Below are positions 1-8,539 of a stretch of DNA of 64,000 nucleotides, piece by piece (within the stretch, counting starts at the first letter, position 1; each line of letters begins with the position of its first letter). The stretch comes from an uncultured Poribacteria bacterium (lineage in GTDB: Bacteria > Poribacteria > WGA-4E > WGA-3G). The notes beneath the pieces were generated by a model, which saw nothing but the letters and a program-made list of their open reading frames with translations, searched no databases and was not told the DNA's origin. The stretch is taken from positions 2,212,481-2,276,480 of the forward strand of contig OY282383.1 of the NCBI GenBank assembly GCA_958295855.1, in the 5' to 3' direction. A program made the position numbers and the translations under genes.

Positions 1-1608
1 TGCTTCGGGAGATTTGAGTTGCCACAGCGCGTCAATTGCAGCGGAACGTAAGGTTTCACGCATCTGCTTATCCATCGCTATGATAAGCAGCTTTTGAACA
101 GTGTCTCCCATTGATACCCCAATTTTCCCTAGAGCTACCGCCGCATTTGTAGCGGTGGTGTCGTCAAAGGATAGGGCGTTCGTCAGCGAAATAACAGCGC
201 GATTGTTCTCGCCACGCGCCCGCATATTCCCAAGTCCTTGCGCCGCGAGTGCCTTCACCTCTTTATGTGCATCGTTGTTCAATGCTGCAATAAGCGGAGC
301 TATCGCGCGCCGGTCGCCGATAGTGCCCAGAACCTCCGCAACTTTCACCCGAATTTCATCTGGGCCGTTTTTGAGTGCAGCCAGCAACGCTACAACTGCA
401 ACACCACGCATCTCAACCAGCGCAGCCAATGCCGCCCCTTGCAAATCTTCATCGGCTAACTGTTCAATCACGGGAAGTACACCTGCTTCAAGTTTGAGTA
501 GGCCCAGTGTCTGAATTGCCGCGGATTGGGCACCAATTCGATACTTTTTCATCCATGAATCATCAATATAAGCACTCGCGATATACCGGTATTCTGTCGA
601 AAACCCAGCATCCTCGTCCGGAATCAGGCTTCGCCCCTCGGTTTCTAGGACAGCGAGCAACGCCGGAAGCGACGGAGCCCCAATACGGTTGAGCGCATCT
701 ATCGCTGTATCTCTGACATAAGTGTTTGAATCGGCAAGCAGCCGGACAAGAGCGGGGACAGCAGTCTCCGCTTGAATGCTGCCCAATAGTTTCGCTGCAT
801 GCATCCGCACCTGCGCGCTGTTGTTTTTCAGGGCTATTTGCAATACCGGAATAACTTCCTTGCTCTTCAAATATTCAAGCGCAGCAACTGCTCTATACGC
901 GACTTCCGGTGCGTCCTCCGTTTGGGTGAGAACTGATTTAAAGACAGGAATTAATGCCACGTTCCGCATCGTCCCGAGGTGGCGTATTGCCGCTTTTCGT
1001 ACCCCTGCATCTGTATGTTGCGTTGCCTGAATCAGGAGTTCAACCACTGCTTGCTCATTGCCCAACTTCGTTGTCAGCTGCGCAACGGCTGCACGTGGAG
1101 CAGGCTGATAGCACTTTTCTGCCGCTAAAAGCCCTATGACTACAGATGAATCGGCATGTGCTACCAATTCAGGGAGGAGGCCCGCTCGTTTTTCTACAGC
1201 CTCAGCAAGCGACAACGCGAACAGCCCAGAGATAGAGTTCCGAGAACGAATAAACCGCTCCTGCCGGTCCAACTCGTCAGAATCCGGATCTTCTTGTATT
1301 GAGATAGCGTGGATGTCCGCATTCAACGTTTCAAGAAACGCGTTTGATTCCACAATCGCTTGATGCCAACCGGCGGTTTCTGTGCTAGTTCGGAGCCTTA
1401 GAAAAGCACTGAGGTGTTTTGCCTCCTGATTCGCTGAATTGTTTGAAATTGTCTTTTGAACTGCCGCTTGTGCATCGGTATAATTACCGCGAACAATTTC
1501 CACCCGCGCCAGCATAATGTCTTTGTCCTCTTTCTCACCACACCCTACCAAAAACACGATAGCCACGGTCAGTGTGAGATAACTACAGATAATAGGATAT
1601 TTTTTCAT
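1..1608 (-). CDS. HEAT-repeat lipoprotein (3' end outside window)
   Basis: The minus-strand frame is open from an ATG at 1608 to the window edge (536 codons), so the C-terminus is missing. The N-terminus has a short hydrophobic signal ending in a lipobox (LVGCGEKE), predicting an exported lipoprotein. After a helical, TPR-like N-terminal part (residues about 30-130), the rest is alpha-helical HEAT/armadillo repeats with recurring motifs such as AVPALVRLLADSNTYVRDTA and VRKAAIRHLG. Such solenoids bind proteins; no catalytic residues are visible and the partner is unknown. An AAGGA sequence lies 11 nt before the ATG and belongs to the repeat end GCAAGGAATG seen elsewhere in the window. Fold confidence is high; function is unassigned. 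Confidence 0.85.
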   Translation of the reverse strand, partial: MKKYPIICSYLTLTVAIVFLVGCGEKEDKDIMLARVEIVRGNYTDAQAAVQKTISNNSANQEAKHLSAFLRLRTSTETAGWHQAIVESNAFLETLNADIHAISIQEDPDSDELDRQERFIRSRNSISGLFALSLAEAVEKRAGLLPELVAHADSSVVIGLLAAEKCYQPAPRAAVAQLTTKLGNEQAVVELLIQATQHTDAGVRKAAIRHLGTMRNVALIPVFKSVLTQTEDAPEVAYRAVAALEYLKSKEVIPVLQIALKNNSAQVRMHAAKLLGSIQAETAVPALVRLLADSNTYVRDTAIDALNRIGAPSLPALLAVLETEGRSLIPDEDAGFSTEYRYIASAYIDDSWMKKYRIGAQSAAIQTLGLLKLEAGVLPVIEQLADEDLQGAALAALVEMRGVAVVALLAALKNGPDEIRVKVAEVLGTIGDRRAIAPLIAALNNDAHKEVKALAAQGLGNMRARGENNRAVISLTNALSFDDTTATNAAVALGKIGVSMGDTVQKLLIIAMDKQMRETLRSAAIDALWQLKSPEA

Positions 1609-1640
1609 ATTTTCGACATTCCTTGCAGAAAAATTAGCAG

Positions 1641-1671
1641 GTATGCTTCCCCGCAAAGCGGGGTAAGATAC
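1641..1671. repeat. GTAT-hairpin palindromic element
   Basis: Inverted repeat with core CCCCGC-AAA-GCGGGG, bounded by GTAT and ATAC. It is almost the reverse complement of the copy inside glyQS at 4152-4182. It lies about 30 bp upstream of the HEAT gene start. Confidence 0.85.
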
Positions 1672-1857
1672 AATCTGGAAACCCCTCCCACACAACGTTC
1701 GCAACCTAAGGAATGTCGCCTCCTTTTTTTTTAAATTGAAAACCGCAAATTGAGATTGTACGGGCAGTGCTACAGTGCCTGCTCCATGTTTCAGGAACCT
1801 CTCAGGCTGAACGAAATAAACAAATTCAGGCGAATTGCATCACAAACCTCCGCGCTA

Positions 1858-1973
1858 ATTAAGGGTGCATAAGAAACCTCCGACGAGAGCTACGAGGCGC
1901 GCATTAGCGCGCGTTTTTGGTATCCTGCCAATGGTATTTGCCCCTGCAACCTGATTACTCCGCAAGGAATGAC
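1858..1973. repeat. Family-2 repeat (CTCCGACGAG ... CTCCGCAAGGAATGAC)
   Basis: The two ends, AAACCTCCGACGAGAGCTAC and ACTCCGCAAGGAATGAC, recur at about 50640-50870 and 63090-63176, and in reverse complement at 11572-11640, 58428-58506 and 63572-63645. The middle differs between copies; here it contains a GCGCGC hairpin. Confidence 0.7.
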
Positions 1974-2027
1974 AAAAAACCAATTGGGAAACCGCGCTGA
2001 ATCTCTATCAGGATTCGGAGATGTCTC

Positions 2028-5000
2028 CTACCCGGCAATTACTAATTTCGTTAGGTCAGCTACGGCATAGATACGTCTCGCGATGCGATTTAGCAACGCC
2101 AACCGATTTGTGCGCAGCGCGGGCTCCTTTGCCATAACCAGCACTTCATCAAAAAACCCATCTATCGCTGGCTGTAGTTCGGCCAACTGGGTTAAAAGTG
2201 TCGAGTACTCCCGTGCCTGAATGCTCTGCTCAAAGTGTGGCTTAGCAGCGGTGATGCACGCGGCTAACCTTTTTTCAGCATCGTCGTCCAGCAGTGTGAT
2301 GTTCACAGCCTCCGGCGGATTCGCTGGTAAAATCCTAAGGATGCGGTTGAGCGCATTATACACCTCTTCAAAGTTCGGTGTCAAGCGAAATTGGGCAATA
2401 GCTTCAGCACGCTTGAGAATATCCAACACATCCACATCACCGACTGCTAAAACCGCATCCGCCACGTCAGGCGGGTGCTGCTGTGTATGCAAGATGCCGC
2501 GTAGGCGTTCTTTGATGAAACCAAGAACGCTCGTTTGTGTATCATCGGTTAATTCTACCGTGTAGAGGGAGCTCGCCTTTTCTACGACTGCATCTAAAGC
2601 GAGCGGCAACTGCCGGCCTTGGAGAATGCGGATTGTGCCGAGAGCATGTCGCCGTAGCGAGTAAGGGTCCTGCGAACCTGTGGGACGTTCTTCTATCCCA
2701 AAGTATCCGACGATGGTATCGAGTTTATCGGCGATGGCGAGAAGTGCTCCGGCTTCGGTTTCGGGCAACGGCGTGTCCGCACCAAGGGGTTGGTAATGTT
2801 CGGCAATAGCAGTAGCGACAGGTTCAGGTTCCCCGGCATTTTGGGCGTAATATCTCCCGCTAATTCCTTGCAAGGATGGGAATTCAATGACCATTTGCGT
2901 CGTCAAATCCGCCTTACAGAGCCAGGCTGCGCGTGCCAGATGATGGGCGGTTATTTGTGTTACCTGCAATTGTGTACCAATAAACTGCACCAATGCCTTA
3001 AGCCGGTCTGCCTTATCCAAGAGTGAACCGAGTTTGGCGTGAAAGACAACCGCACCTAAACGTTCGACTTTATCGGCGAAACCTATTTTCTGATCTTCCT
3101 TGTAAAAAAATTCAGCATCGTTGAGCCTTGCGTGAAGGACACGTTCATTCCCGTGCTGCACACCGGCGAAATTGCCATCTGTCCCGTTGGAAATCGTGAT
3201 GAATTTCGCCGCTAGTTCTGATTCGCTTCTCCACATCGGAAAATAGCGTTGATGCTTCTTCATTGCGGTAATCAGCACCTCAGGCGGTATTTCCAAGTGT
3301 GATTCGCTAAAATTTCCGACGATGGGATGGGGGTTCTCTACAAGATAGTTCACTGTATCTAGCAATTCTTCGTCTAGTTTTGGGAGACATCCCTCGGTTT
3401 CTAAAACGGCTCTGACCTGTTTTTCGATTGTGTCCCTGCGTTCTTTCGGACAGGCGATGACTCCAGCAATGCGCAATTCTTCAATGTAGGTGTTTAAGTC
3501 AGCAGATGCCAAAGTTATCGGTTCAGGATGCAAGGCGCGATGCCCATAAGTTATCCTTCCAGCGTGCGCGGTGCCGTAAGCACAACTGACAACCTCATCT
3601 CCCAGTAATGCCACGAGCCACCGGATGGGGCGCACAAACCGCTTAGGGGTAGCGTCCCCCGAAGACCAGCGCATCGTCTTAAGAAAACGCATCCCTTCAA
3701 TCCATTCAGGCAGGAGCGTTTTTAACACGTCCTGCGTTGATAATCCCTTCTCTAGTTTTGAAGCCGCAACGTATTCCCCACGCGCTGTTTCAATGATACG
3801 TAGTGCTGTAAGTTCAACGCCTTGCGTCTTTGCGAAGCCAATTGCCGCCTTTGTCGGGTTCCCGTTTTCATCGTAAGCGATGCGTTTCGGAGGCCCCACT
3901 ACTTCTGTCTCCCGGTCCTCCTGGCGTGTTGCTAACCCGTTGACAGAGAGGGTAATGCGGCGCGGTGTGCCGAAGGTTTGAATCTCGCTAAAACCAATTC
4001 GGTGATTCGTAAACGATTCCGTTGCCATCTGACGCAACTGTTCAAGCACAGGCGGGATATAACTCGAAGGATTTGCCAACGCAGGAGGTGTTAAAAACGG
4101 CCCTGCCGGTATCTCTTCCGTACCAATTTCAAACAGTAGCTCTGTCGCTTTGTATGTTACCCCGCTTTGCGGGGAAGCATACCTGTCTTCCTGTACGTTT
4201 TTTATTTCGGTAGGCGCGCCTACAATATTTTGGGGGGAGGGACTACCAGACCTGACAATGTGTTGTGCTTCTTGCGGTGCATCAGCCCACTTTCCGAACA
4301 GCGGATGTCCCATCTCTTCGCGCTGTGCAACATACGCGCGCGCAATCCGTTGCGCAAGCCGCCGCACCCGCTCAATGTAACTCACCCGCTCCGTAACGCT
4401 GATGACACCGCGGGCATCCAGCATATTGAAGGTATGTGAGCATTTCAAGACATGATCGGTTGCGGGCAGCACTAATCCTGCATCTAAACAGGCATGGGTT
4501 TCCTTCTCATAAGTGCTGAACAGTTCAAAAAGCATCTCCACATTTGCATGCTCAAAGTTGTAAGTTGAGTATTCCACCTCGCTTTGTCGGTGGACATCAC
4601 CGTAGTTGAGGTGTTCGTTCCAGCGGATGTCAAAAAAGTCGTCAACATCTTGCAAGTAGAGTGCGATGCGTTCAAGCCCGTAGGTAATCTCGGCACAGAC
4701 CGGGTCGAGATCGATGCTCCCCATCTGTTGGAAGTAAGTAAACTGTGTGACTTCTGCACCGTTCCACCAAACTTCCCAACCGAGCCCGGAGGCACCGAGT
4801 GTTGGCGATTCCCAGTCATCTTCCACAAACCTAATGTCGTTCTTGCGTGGCGAGATGCCGAGGTGATACAGACTCTCAAGGTAAAGCGGTAGCACATTCT
4901 CCGGTGCCGGCTTTAGGATTACCTGATATTGGTAATATGCCCCCAGACGAAAGGGGTTTTCGGCATAACGGCCGTCGGTCGGCCTCCGCACAGGTTCCAC

Positions 5001-5156
5001 GTATGCGACTTGCCACGGTTCCGGCCCGAGGCACCGCAAAAACGTTGCCGGATTAAAGGTGCCCGCGCCAACCTCACTATCGCACGGTTGCTGGATGATA
5101 CACCCGTGGTCTGCCCAAAATTTCTCTAATGCTAAAATTATTTCTTGGAAAGTCAT
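2028..5156 (-). CDS. glyQS: Glycine--tRNA ligase, fused alpha and beta subunits
   Basis: Bacterial-type (alpha2beta2 class) glycyl-tRNA synthetase encoded as one chain; it charges tRNA-Gly with glycine using ATP. Residues 1 to about 300 match the alpha subunit ([42 protein letters not shown]). The beta subunit starts near residue 337 ([15 protein letters not shown]) and runs to the C-terminal helical tRNA-binding region. Fused GlyQS proteins are known in some lineages. The hinge (about 300-337) carries a 31-bp palindromic repeat translated as [10 protein letters not shown]. The ATG at 5156 is preferred over one at 5198 because a promoter (5203-5231) would start transcription at about 5197, leaving no leader for the upstream ATG. 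Monocistronic by appearance; function is certain. Confidence 0.95.
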   Translation of the reverse strand: MTFQEIILALEKFWADHGCIIQQPCDSEVGAGTFNPATFLRCLGPEPWQVAYVEPVRRPTDGRYAENPFRLGAYYQYQVILKPAPENVLPLYLESLYHLGISPRKNDIRFVEDDWESPTLGASGLGWEVWWNGAEVTQFTYFQQMGSIDLDPVCAEITYGLERIALYLQDVDDFFDIRWNEHLNYGDVHRQSEVEYSTYNFEHANVEMLFELFSTYEKETHACLDAGLVLPATDHVLKCSHTFNMLDARGVISVTERVSYIERVRRLAQRIARAYVAQREEMGHPLFGKWADAPQEAQHIVRSGSPSPQNIVGAPTEIKNVQEDRYASPQSGVTYKATELLFEIGTEEIPAGPFLTPPALANPSSYIPPVLEQLRQMATESFTNHRIGFSEIQTFGTPRRITLSVNGLATRQEDRETEVVGPPKRIAYDENGNPTKAAIGFAKTQGVELTALRIIETARGEYVAASKLEKGLSTQDVLKTLLPEWIEGMRFLKTMRWSSGDATPKRFVRPIRWLVALLGDEVVSCAYGTAHAGRITYGHRALHPEPITLASADLNTYIEELRIAGVIACPKERRDTIEKQVRAVLETEGCLPKLDEELLDTVNYLVENPHPIVGNFSESHLEIPPEVLITAMKKHQRYFPMWRSESELAAKFITISNGTDGNFAGVQHGNERVLHARLNDAEFFYKEDQKIGFADKVERLGAVVFHAKLGSLLDKADRLKALVQFIGTQLQVTQITAHHLARAAWLCKADLTTQMVIEFPSLQGISGRYYAQNAGEPEPVATAIAEHYQPLGADTPLPETEAGALLAIADKLDTIVGYFGIEERPTGSQDPYSLRRHALGTIRILQGRQLPLALDAVVEKASSLYTVELTDDTQTSVLGFIKERLRGILHTQQHPPDVADAVLAVGDVDVLDILKRAEAIAQFRLTPNFEEVYNALNRILRILPANPPEAVNITLLDDDAEKRLAACITAAKPHFEQSIQAREYSTLLTQLAELQPAIDGFFDEVLVMAKEPALRTNRLALLNRIARRIYAVADLTKLVIAG
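4152..4182. repeat. GTAT-hairpin element inside glyQS hinge
   Basis: Core CCCCGC-TTT-GCGGGG bounded by GTAT and ATAC, read in frame in glyQS as [10 protein letters not shown] between the alpha and beta domains. About 30 bp away (4210-4224) is a second perfect palindrome, GTAGGCGCGCCTAC, also in the linker. Confidence 0.85.
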
Positions 5157-5202
5157 AGCTGTTTTGGTAACTTGCTCCGTTTGAATGAATGGATACATGT
5201 TT

Positions 5203-5231
5203 ATTGTAACACACTAAGTCTTTTTAATCAA
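5203..5231 (-). promoter_or_regulatory. Sigma70-type promoter of glyQS
   Basis: Reading the minus strand: -35 TTGATT (5231-5226), 17-nt spacer, -10 TACAAT (5208-5203). The predicted start near 5197 supports the glyQS ATG at 5156. Confidence 0.55.
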
Positions 5232-5253
5232 TTGGAGAACCTGCAAACAGCAC

Positions 5254-6675
5254 CTATTGCCGGAGAGATGCTGGAGTCGTCAATAACGACCAGTCCGGTT
5301 CATCCTCCGCATCTCCGAGCGGGCCGTGGGCGTTACGCACGATGCGGCGTTGCGCGTCATACCAATCCGTGTAGCTTGTCGCAGGTTGGAGTTTGTCGTT
5401 GCGGGCGTTCATCAATCTTGAGAGGGTGTTCTCCATATCGTCCGCCAACGCTTTTGCTTCGGGTTTGTCAATTAGATTGTTCATTTGCAGCGGGTCTGCT
5501 TCCACATCGTACAACATCCGTTTGCCATCCAGCCAGCGCGCATAACTGTGTGTTTTTGTGCGCACGCCTCGCCACTCATTACCATCTACGAGATAATCGT
5601 AGGTTGCACCGAAGTTCATCGTCAATACGGCATCCTGTTCAACAGCATTGACTTCACCGCGCCAAGACGCGGACAGATCGTAGCCTTCGATCGTGCGGGG
5701 CGGCTGAATGCCACATAAGCCGCAAAGCGATGGGAACAGATCTACTGGAGAGGTGAGCGTGTCACAGATGCGATTCCCTTCAAAAACGCCGGGCAGCCGC
5801 ATTATCAGTGGCACTTTGATAGATTCTTCGTAAGGTTCGCGCTTTGCCCAGAAAGGGATACCCTGTGCCCCACCCTGTGTACCGTGGTCAGCTCCGAAGA
5901 TGAGCAGTGTGTTTTCAACACGCCCCGTGCTTTCAAGATACGCCATTAATTCACCGAGCATATCGTCTACTGCTAACGTCATTGCGAGGTAATGTCGATA
6001 AATCGCTAACGACTCCGCTTGGACCGAGTCCGGGACGTTCTCCGGTAGCTGAAGTTCGGTGGGCAGCCGCTCGTAGTATTCCTGCGGGGCAAACTCGTAG
6101 GGTGTAGCGTGTACTTGATGTGGAGAGATAAACAGACAGAACGGAGTATCGTCATCCATGTTGTCCATGAACTGGAAGGCGTATCGGTTGAGGGCATCCG
6201 TCTCGTAACCTTCCCATCTTTCGTTCCGCCAGTTATCAAGGTTTACTGTGCCGTTGAAATAGTCGGTGTGGAAATTGTAGCCGCGCCAATGTTGGAATCC
6301 GAGGCGATCGCGTCCTTCGGGGACGTAATCGCGTCCGCCGATTTCCGGGAATGAACCGGTGTGGAGATGCCATTTGCCGACCCAGGCGGTGCGGTAGCCG
6401 TTTCTGCTGAAAACGTCACCAATGCCGATTTCATCGTGCCGGGTTTTGACGAAATTAATAAGATGCCCCGTGGTCTGTGGGTGTCGCCCGGTGAGAAGCA
6501 TGGAGCGATAGGGGGTACAGACAGGTGCGGTGGCAATTGCGTTTGAGAAGAGGGTGCCTTCTTGCGCGAGCCGATCGATGTGCGGCGTGTCAATCTGTGT
6601 GTCGCCGTACACCGGCAACGAACACGCCCGGATCTGATCTGCGAGAAGATAAAGGATGTTCGGTTTGTCTGTCAT
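5254..6675 (-). CDS. Sulfatase (formylglycine-dependent)
   Basis: Arylsulfatase/alkaline-phosphatase-superfamily enzyme of 473 residues, the usual length. The N-terminus has the metal-binding start (NILYLLADQ). The sulfatase signature CTPYR places the cysteine converted to formylglycine at residue 53, with arginine 57. Further family motifs are GKWHLH near residue 100 and GADHGT near 265. No signal peptide is obvious, so location is uncertain; the substrate (a sulfated glycan or small sulfate ester) cannot be read from sequence. The start has AAGGA at good spacing. No sulfatase-maturase gene is in the window, so activation would depend on one elsewhere. Confidence 0.93.
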   Translation of the reverse strand: MTDKPNILYLLADQIRACSLPVYGDTQIDTPHIDRLAQEGTLFSNAIATAPVCTPYRSMLLTGRHPQTTGHLINFVKTRHDEIGIGDVFSRNGYRTAWVGKWHLHTGSFPEIGGRDYVPEGRDRLGFQHWRGYNFHTDYFNGTVNLDNWRNERWEGYETDALNRYAFQFMDNMDDDTPFCLFISPHQVHATPYEFAPQEYYERLPTELQLPENVPDSVQAESLAIYRHYLAMTLAVDDMLGELMAYLESTGRVENTLLIFGADHGTQGGAQGIPFWAKREPYEESIKVPLIMRLPGVFEGNRICDTLTSPVDLFPSLCGLCGIQPPRTIEGYDLSASWRGEVNAVEQDAVLTMNFGATYDYLVDGNEWRGVRTKTHSYARWLDGKRMLYDVEADPLQMNNLIDKPEAKALADDMENTLSRLMNARNDKLQPATSYTDWYDAQRRIVRNAHGPLGDAEDEPDWSLLTTPASLRQ

Positions 6676-6699
6676 ATTTGATGTCCTTTTAGAACCGGA

Positions 6700-7011
6700 T
6701 TAGCGTGGGCGAATTTCAATAATTCGTGTGGAAAATGAGATGTTGAGATCAAAATGTTCCAGAAAATTCAAACCTAATAATCCTTCTACCCTTAAACTTT
6801 TGGGTAAGTCATGACATAACACCTCAATATTCTCAACGGTTTCGCCAATTGCTGTTAACCTACTGACAGTGATGATTTTTCCCTCTACAATACCACTGCC
6901 GGTGACAATTTGCTGTTGTCGCTTTGGCTTTGACAGGTTGTAGCCTAACGCCGTAGCAACCTTTATAGGAACATTTGTAATTGTAGCCCCTGTATCTAGC
7001 CCGACGGTCAA
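6700..7011 (-). CDS. Retropepsin-like (clan AA) aspartic protease-fold protein
   Basis: Small protein with the pepsin/retropepsin active-site motif DTGA near its start and the companion GLLGLNFL turn near residue 75. It is one half of the pepsin fold and would work as a dimer. The best canonical start is TTG at 7011, but the frame stays open upstream to 7095 and encodes a plausible first strand (RPLIIVRLRVG), with no ATG or GTG there. The true start may therefore be a rare codon such as ATT at 7062, overlapping the stop of the upstream gene, or initiation may be coupled to that gene. It pairs with the small gene at 7062-7304. Family is fairly sure; substrate is unknown. Confidence 0.75.
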   Translation of the reverse strand: MTVGLDTGATITNVPIKVATALGYNLSKPKRQQQIVTGSGIVEGKIITVSRLTAIGETVENIEVLCHDLPKSLRVEGLLGLNFLEHFDLNISFSTRIIEIRPR

Positions 7012-7061
7012 AGAATGGAAGTCGTTCGCGTTAACACAGCCAACTCGGAGGCGAACGATAA

Positions 7062-7304
7062 TTAACGGACGAGGGTATTCAAAATGTAAACCACATCATC
7101 CAGAATTTTGCCGGTATAATGTGTTGCTACCGCTCCTTTGTAGTGCATTAAGGCATCATGAACATCTGCGCGGAATTTGCTATGGACAGCAACTCTTCCC
7201 GAAAGCAGTTCGGTATTTTCGCTAATTTCACAATCCACGATAAGCAGCCATTCGTCAGGGTATTTCTGCTCCATTTCTTCAAGTGTTAGCCGTTCGTTTG
7301 TCAT
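7062..7304 (-). CDS. Small conserved partner of the retropepsin-like protein
   Basis: 80-residue acidic protein beginning MTNERLTLEEMEQKYPDEW. I know no function. The type (short, starting with a LEEMEQKYPDEW-like segment and lying just before a small aspartic-protease-fold gene) recurs in bacteria as a two-gene pair, which suggests a stable functional couple, possibly toxin-antitoxin-like; that is inference. AAAAGGAGTGG precedes the ATG and a good promoter lies at 7351-7379. Its stop codon overlaps the open frame of the downstream protease-like gene. Confidence 0.75.
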   Translation of the reverse strand: MTNERLTLEEMEQKYPDEWLLIVDCEISENTELLSGRVAVHSKFRADVHDALMHYKGAVATHYTGKILDDVVYILNTLVR

Positions 7305-7350
7305 TTTTTTCCACTCCTTTTCAAACGGGTGACTGAACGGATTCGTATTT

Positions 7351-7379
7351 ATTATAGCACAATGACTCTGTTTTCACAA
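7351..7379 (-). promoter_or_regulatory. Sigma70-type promoter of the retropepsin-like pair
   Basis: Minus strand: -35 TTGTGA (7379-7374), 17-nt spacer, -10 TATAAT (7356-7351), about 45 nt upstream of the ATG at 7304. Confidence 0.6.
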
Positions 7380-7431
7380 GGGGTTTTCAAAACAAACACC
7401 TAATTAATTTCCTGTCTCTGTAGCCGCGTTT

Positions 7432-8496
7432 TTAGAATTGTAGCCCCAAACTTACCCGGTGTGCCTGTTGTAGGTGCCCAAAATCAGCGTACGCGTAATC
7501 GAGGGAGAGCATTCTTGCACCAAGATTCAGGTGGATGCCTAAGCCGAGTGTGAGTCCTTCTTCATCGTTACGCCAGTTTTCTCCTAATCGGAATTTGTAC
7601 CCTCCGCGAATTGCTGCCATTTTTCTGTACCAGTACTCCATACCGATGTTCAGGCGTTCGCTGTTGTCATTGGGATGGTTCGCATCGAGTGCGAGAGTGA
7701 GAAGGTTATTCTCGAAGTCAATAACATCGTAGGCGATACCGAGGCGAAAATTGGATGGCAACGGAAACGCTACGGTTTCCAATTCCGCCTTTCGTGTCGG
7801 GTTCGTCGTATCTGGATAAGGGCGATAGTCGGCGTTTCTTGCATCGCCTGCTGATTCTGCGCCTGTTTCAAGATCTGGACCGGTGAAATGCATCTCCGGT
7901 CCAAAGTTTGAGAAAGCCATTCCAATGCGTAAACTTCGCCAGCCTGTGTGGTATAAGGTGCCAACATCAACGGCAACCCCGTTGGCACTTTCCCGATGGA
8001 TTTGCTGGTGGATGTACTTGGCATTGATGCCGAAGGAGAGGCTGACTCCGGATTCTTTTTCGTATAGCTGCCTGGCATACGCCAATGACACTGCGGCATC
8101 CCACGCTGAGAACCAGAGCCCTGTGCCATCTGGCTTTGCAAGGGTTGTGATTTCCATATCGGGGACGTTGAGGAATGTGATGCTCGCGCCCAAGGTGCCT
8201 ACCTTTTCTATGGGTGTGGCGAACGCGAGGTAGTTGTATCGGATATCAGCAAGCCATACCGTATGGGTGTCTGAAAAACTGGTCTTTTCGAGTTGGCTTA
8301 ACCCTGCTGGATTCCAATAGATGCTGGTGACATCGTTGGCAAGCGCGCTAAACGCGCCACCCAAACTGTCCACCCGCGCCCCGGGGCCAATTTTCAGAAA
8401 CTGCGCCCCCGCAGTCCCGACATTAGTGGTAGCATCGCTAGGCACCGCCCATAAAAACGTAACGGTAAGTAAGCAAATATAGATAATATTGCGCAT
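7432..8496 (-). CDS. PorV/PorQ-family outer-membrane beta-barrel protein
   Basis: 354 residues with a signal peptide (MRNIIYICLLTVTFLWAVPS) followed by the family signature: TNVGTAGAQFLKIGPGAR, then LGGAFSALANDV and IYWNPAGLSQ. The rest alternates beta-strands and ends LGLQF, as in outer-membrane barrels. PorV in Bacteroidota is a shuttle/anchor of the type IX secretion system; whether this relative does the same is not known. The ATG at 8496 is chosen because AAGGA lies 5-6 nt upstream and a signal peptide follows; a longer open frame to 8706 would overlap the upstream gene. The gene lies 43 bp behind the secreted protein ending at 8540, so both are probably one transcript. Confidence 0.85.
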   Translation of the reverse strand: MRNIIYICLLTVTFLWAVPSDATTNVGTAGAQFLKIGPGARVDSLGGAFSALANDVTSIYWNPAGLSQLEKTSFSDTHTVWLADIRYNYLAFATPIEKVGTLGASITFLNVPDMEITTLAKPDGTGLWFSAWDAAVSLAYARQLYEKESGVSLSFGINAKYIHQQIHRESANGVAVDVGTLYHTGWRSLRIGMAFSNFGPEMHFTGPDLETGAESAGDARNADYRPYPDTTNPTRKAELETVAFPLPSNFRLGIAYDVIDFENNLLTLALDANHPNDNSERLNIGMEYWYRKMAAIRGGYKFRLGENWRNDEEGLTLGLGIHLNLGARMLSLDYAYADFGHLQQAHRVSLGLQF

Positions 8497-8539
8497 GTGT
8501 TCCTTCTTTTGCTTCGGCACATCGGCGTGTGCTGCTACT

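Larger units (their letters stand above)
1609..2027. other. Gene-free interval carrying repeats
   Basis: I see no coding region between the HEAT gene and glyQS. The interval holds a GTAT-hairpin element (1641-1671) and a CTCCGACGAG...CTCCGCAAGGAATGAC repeat (about 1858-1973), which itself contains the hairpin GCGCGC-ATTA-GCGCGC. Confidence 0.7.

Noticed and set aside
1890..1920. GC-rich hairpin followed by a T-run, like a rho-independent terminator on the plus strand
   Set aside because: No plus-strand gene ends upstream; it is the variable centre of a family-2 repeat.
5145..5651. 168-codon plus-strand frame over the glyQS promoter and the sulfatase 3' end
   Set aside because: It overlaps two well-supported minus-strand genes and has no domain.
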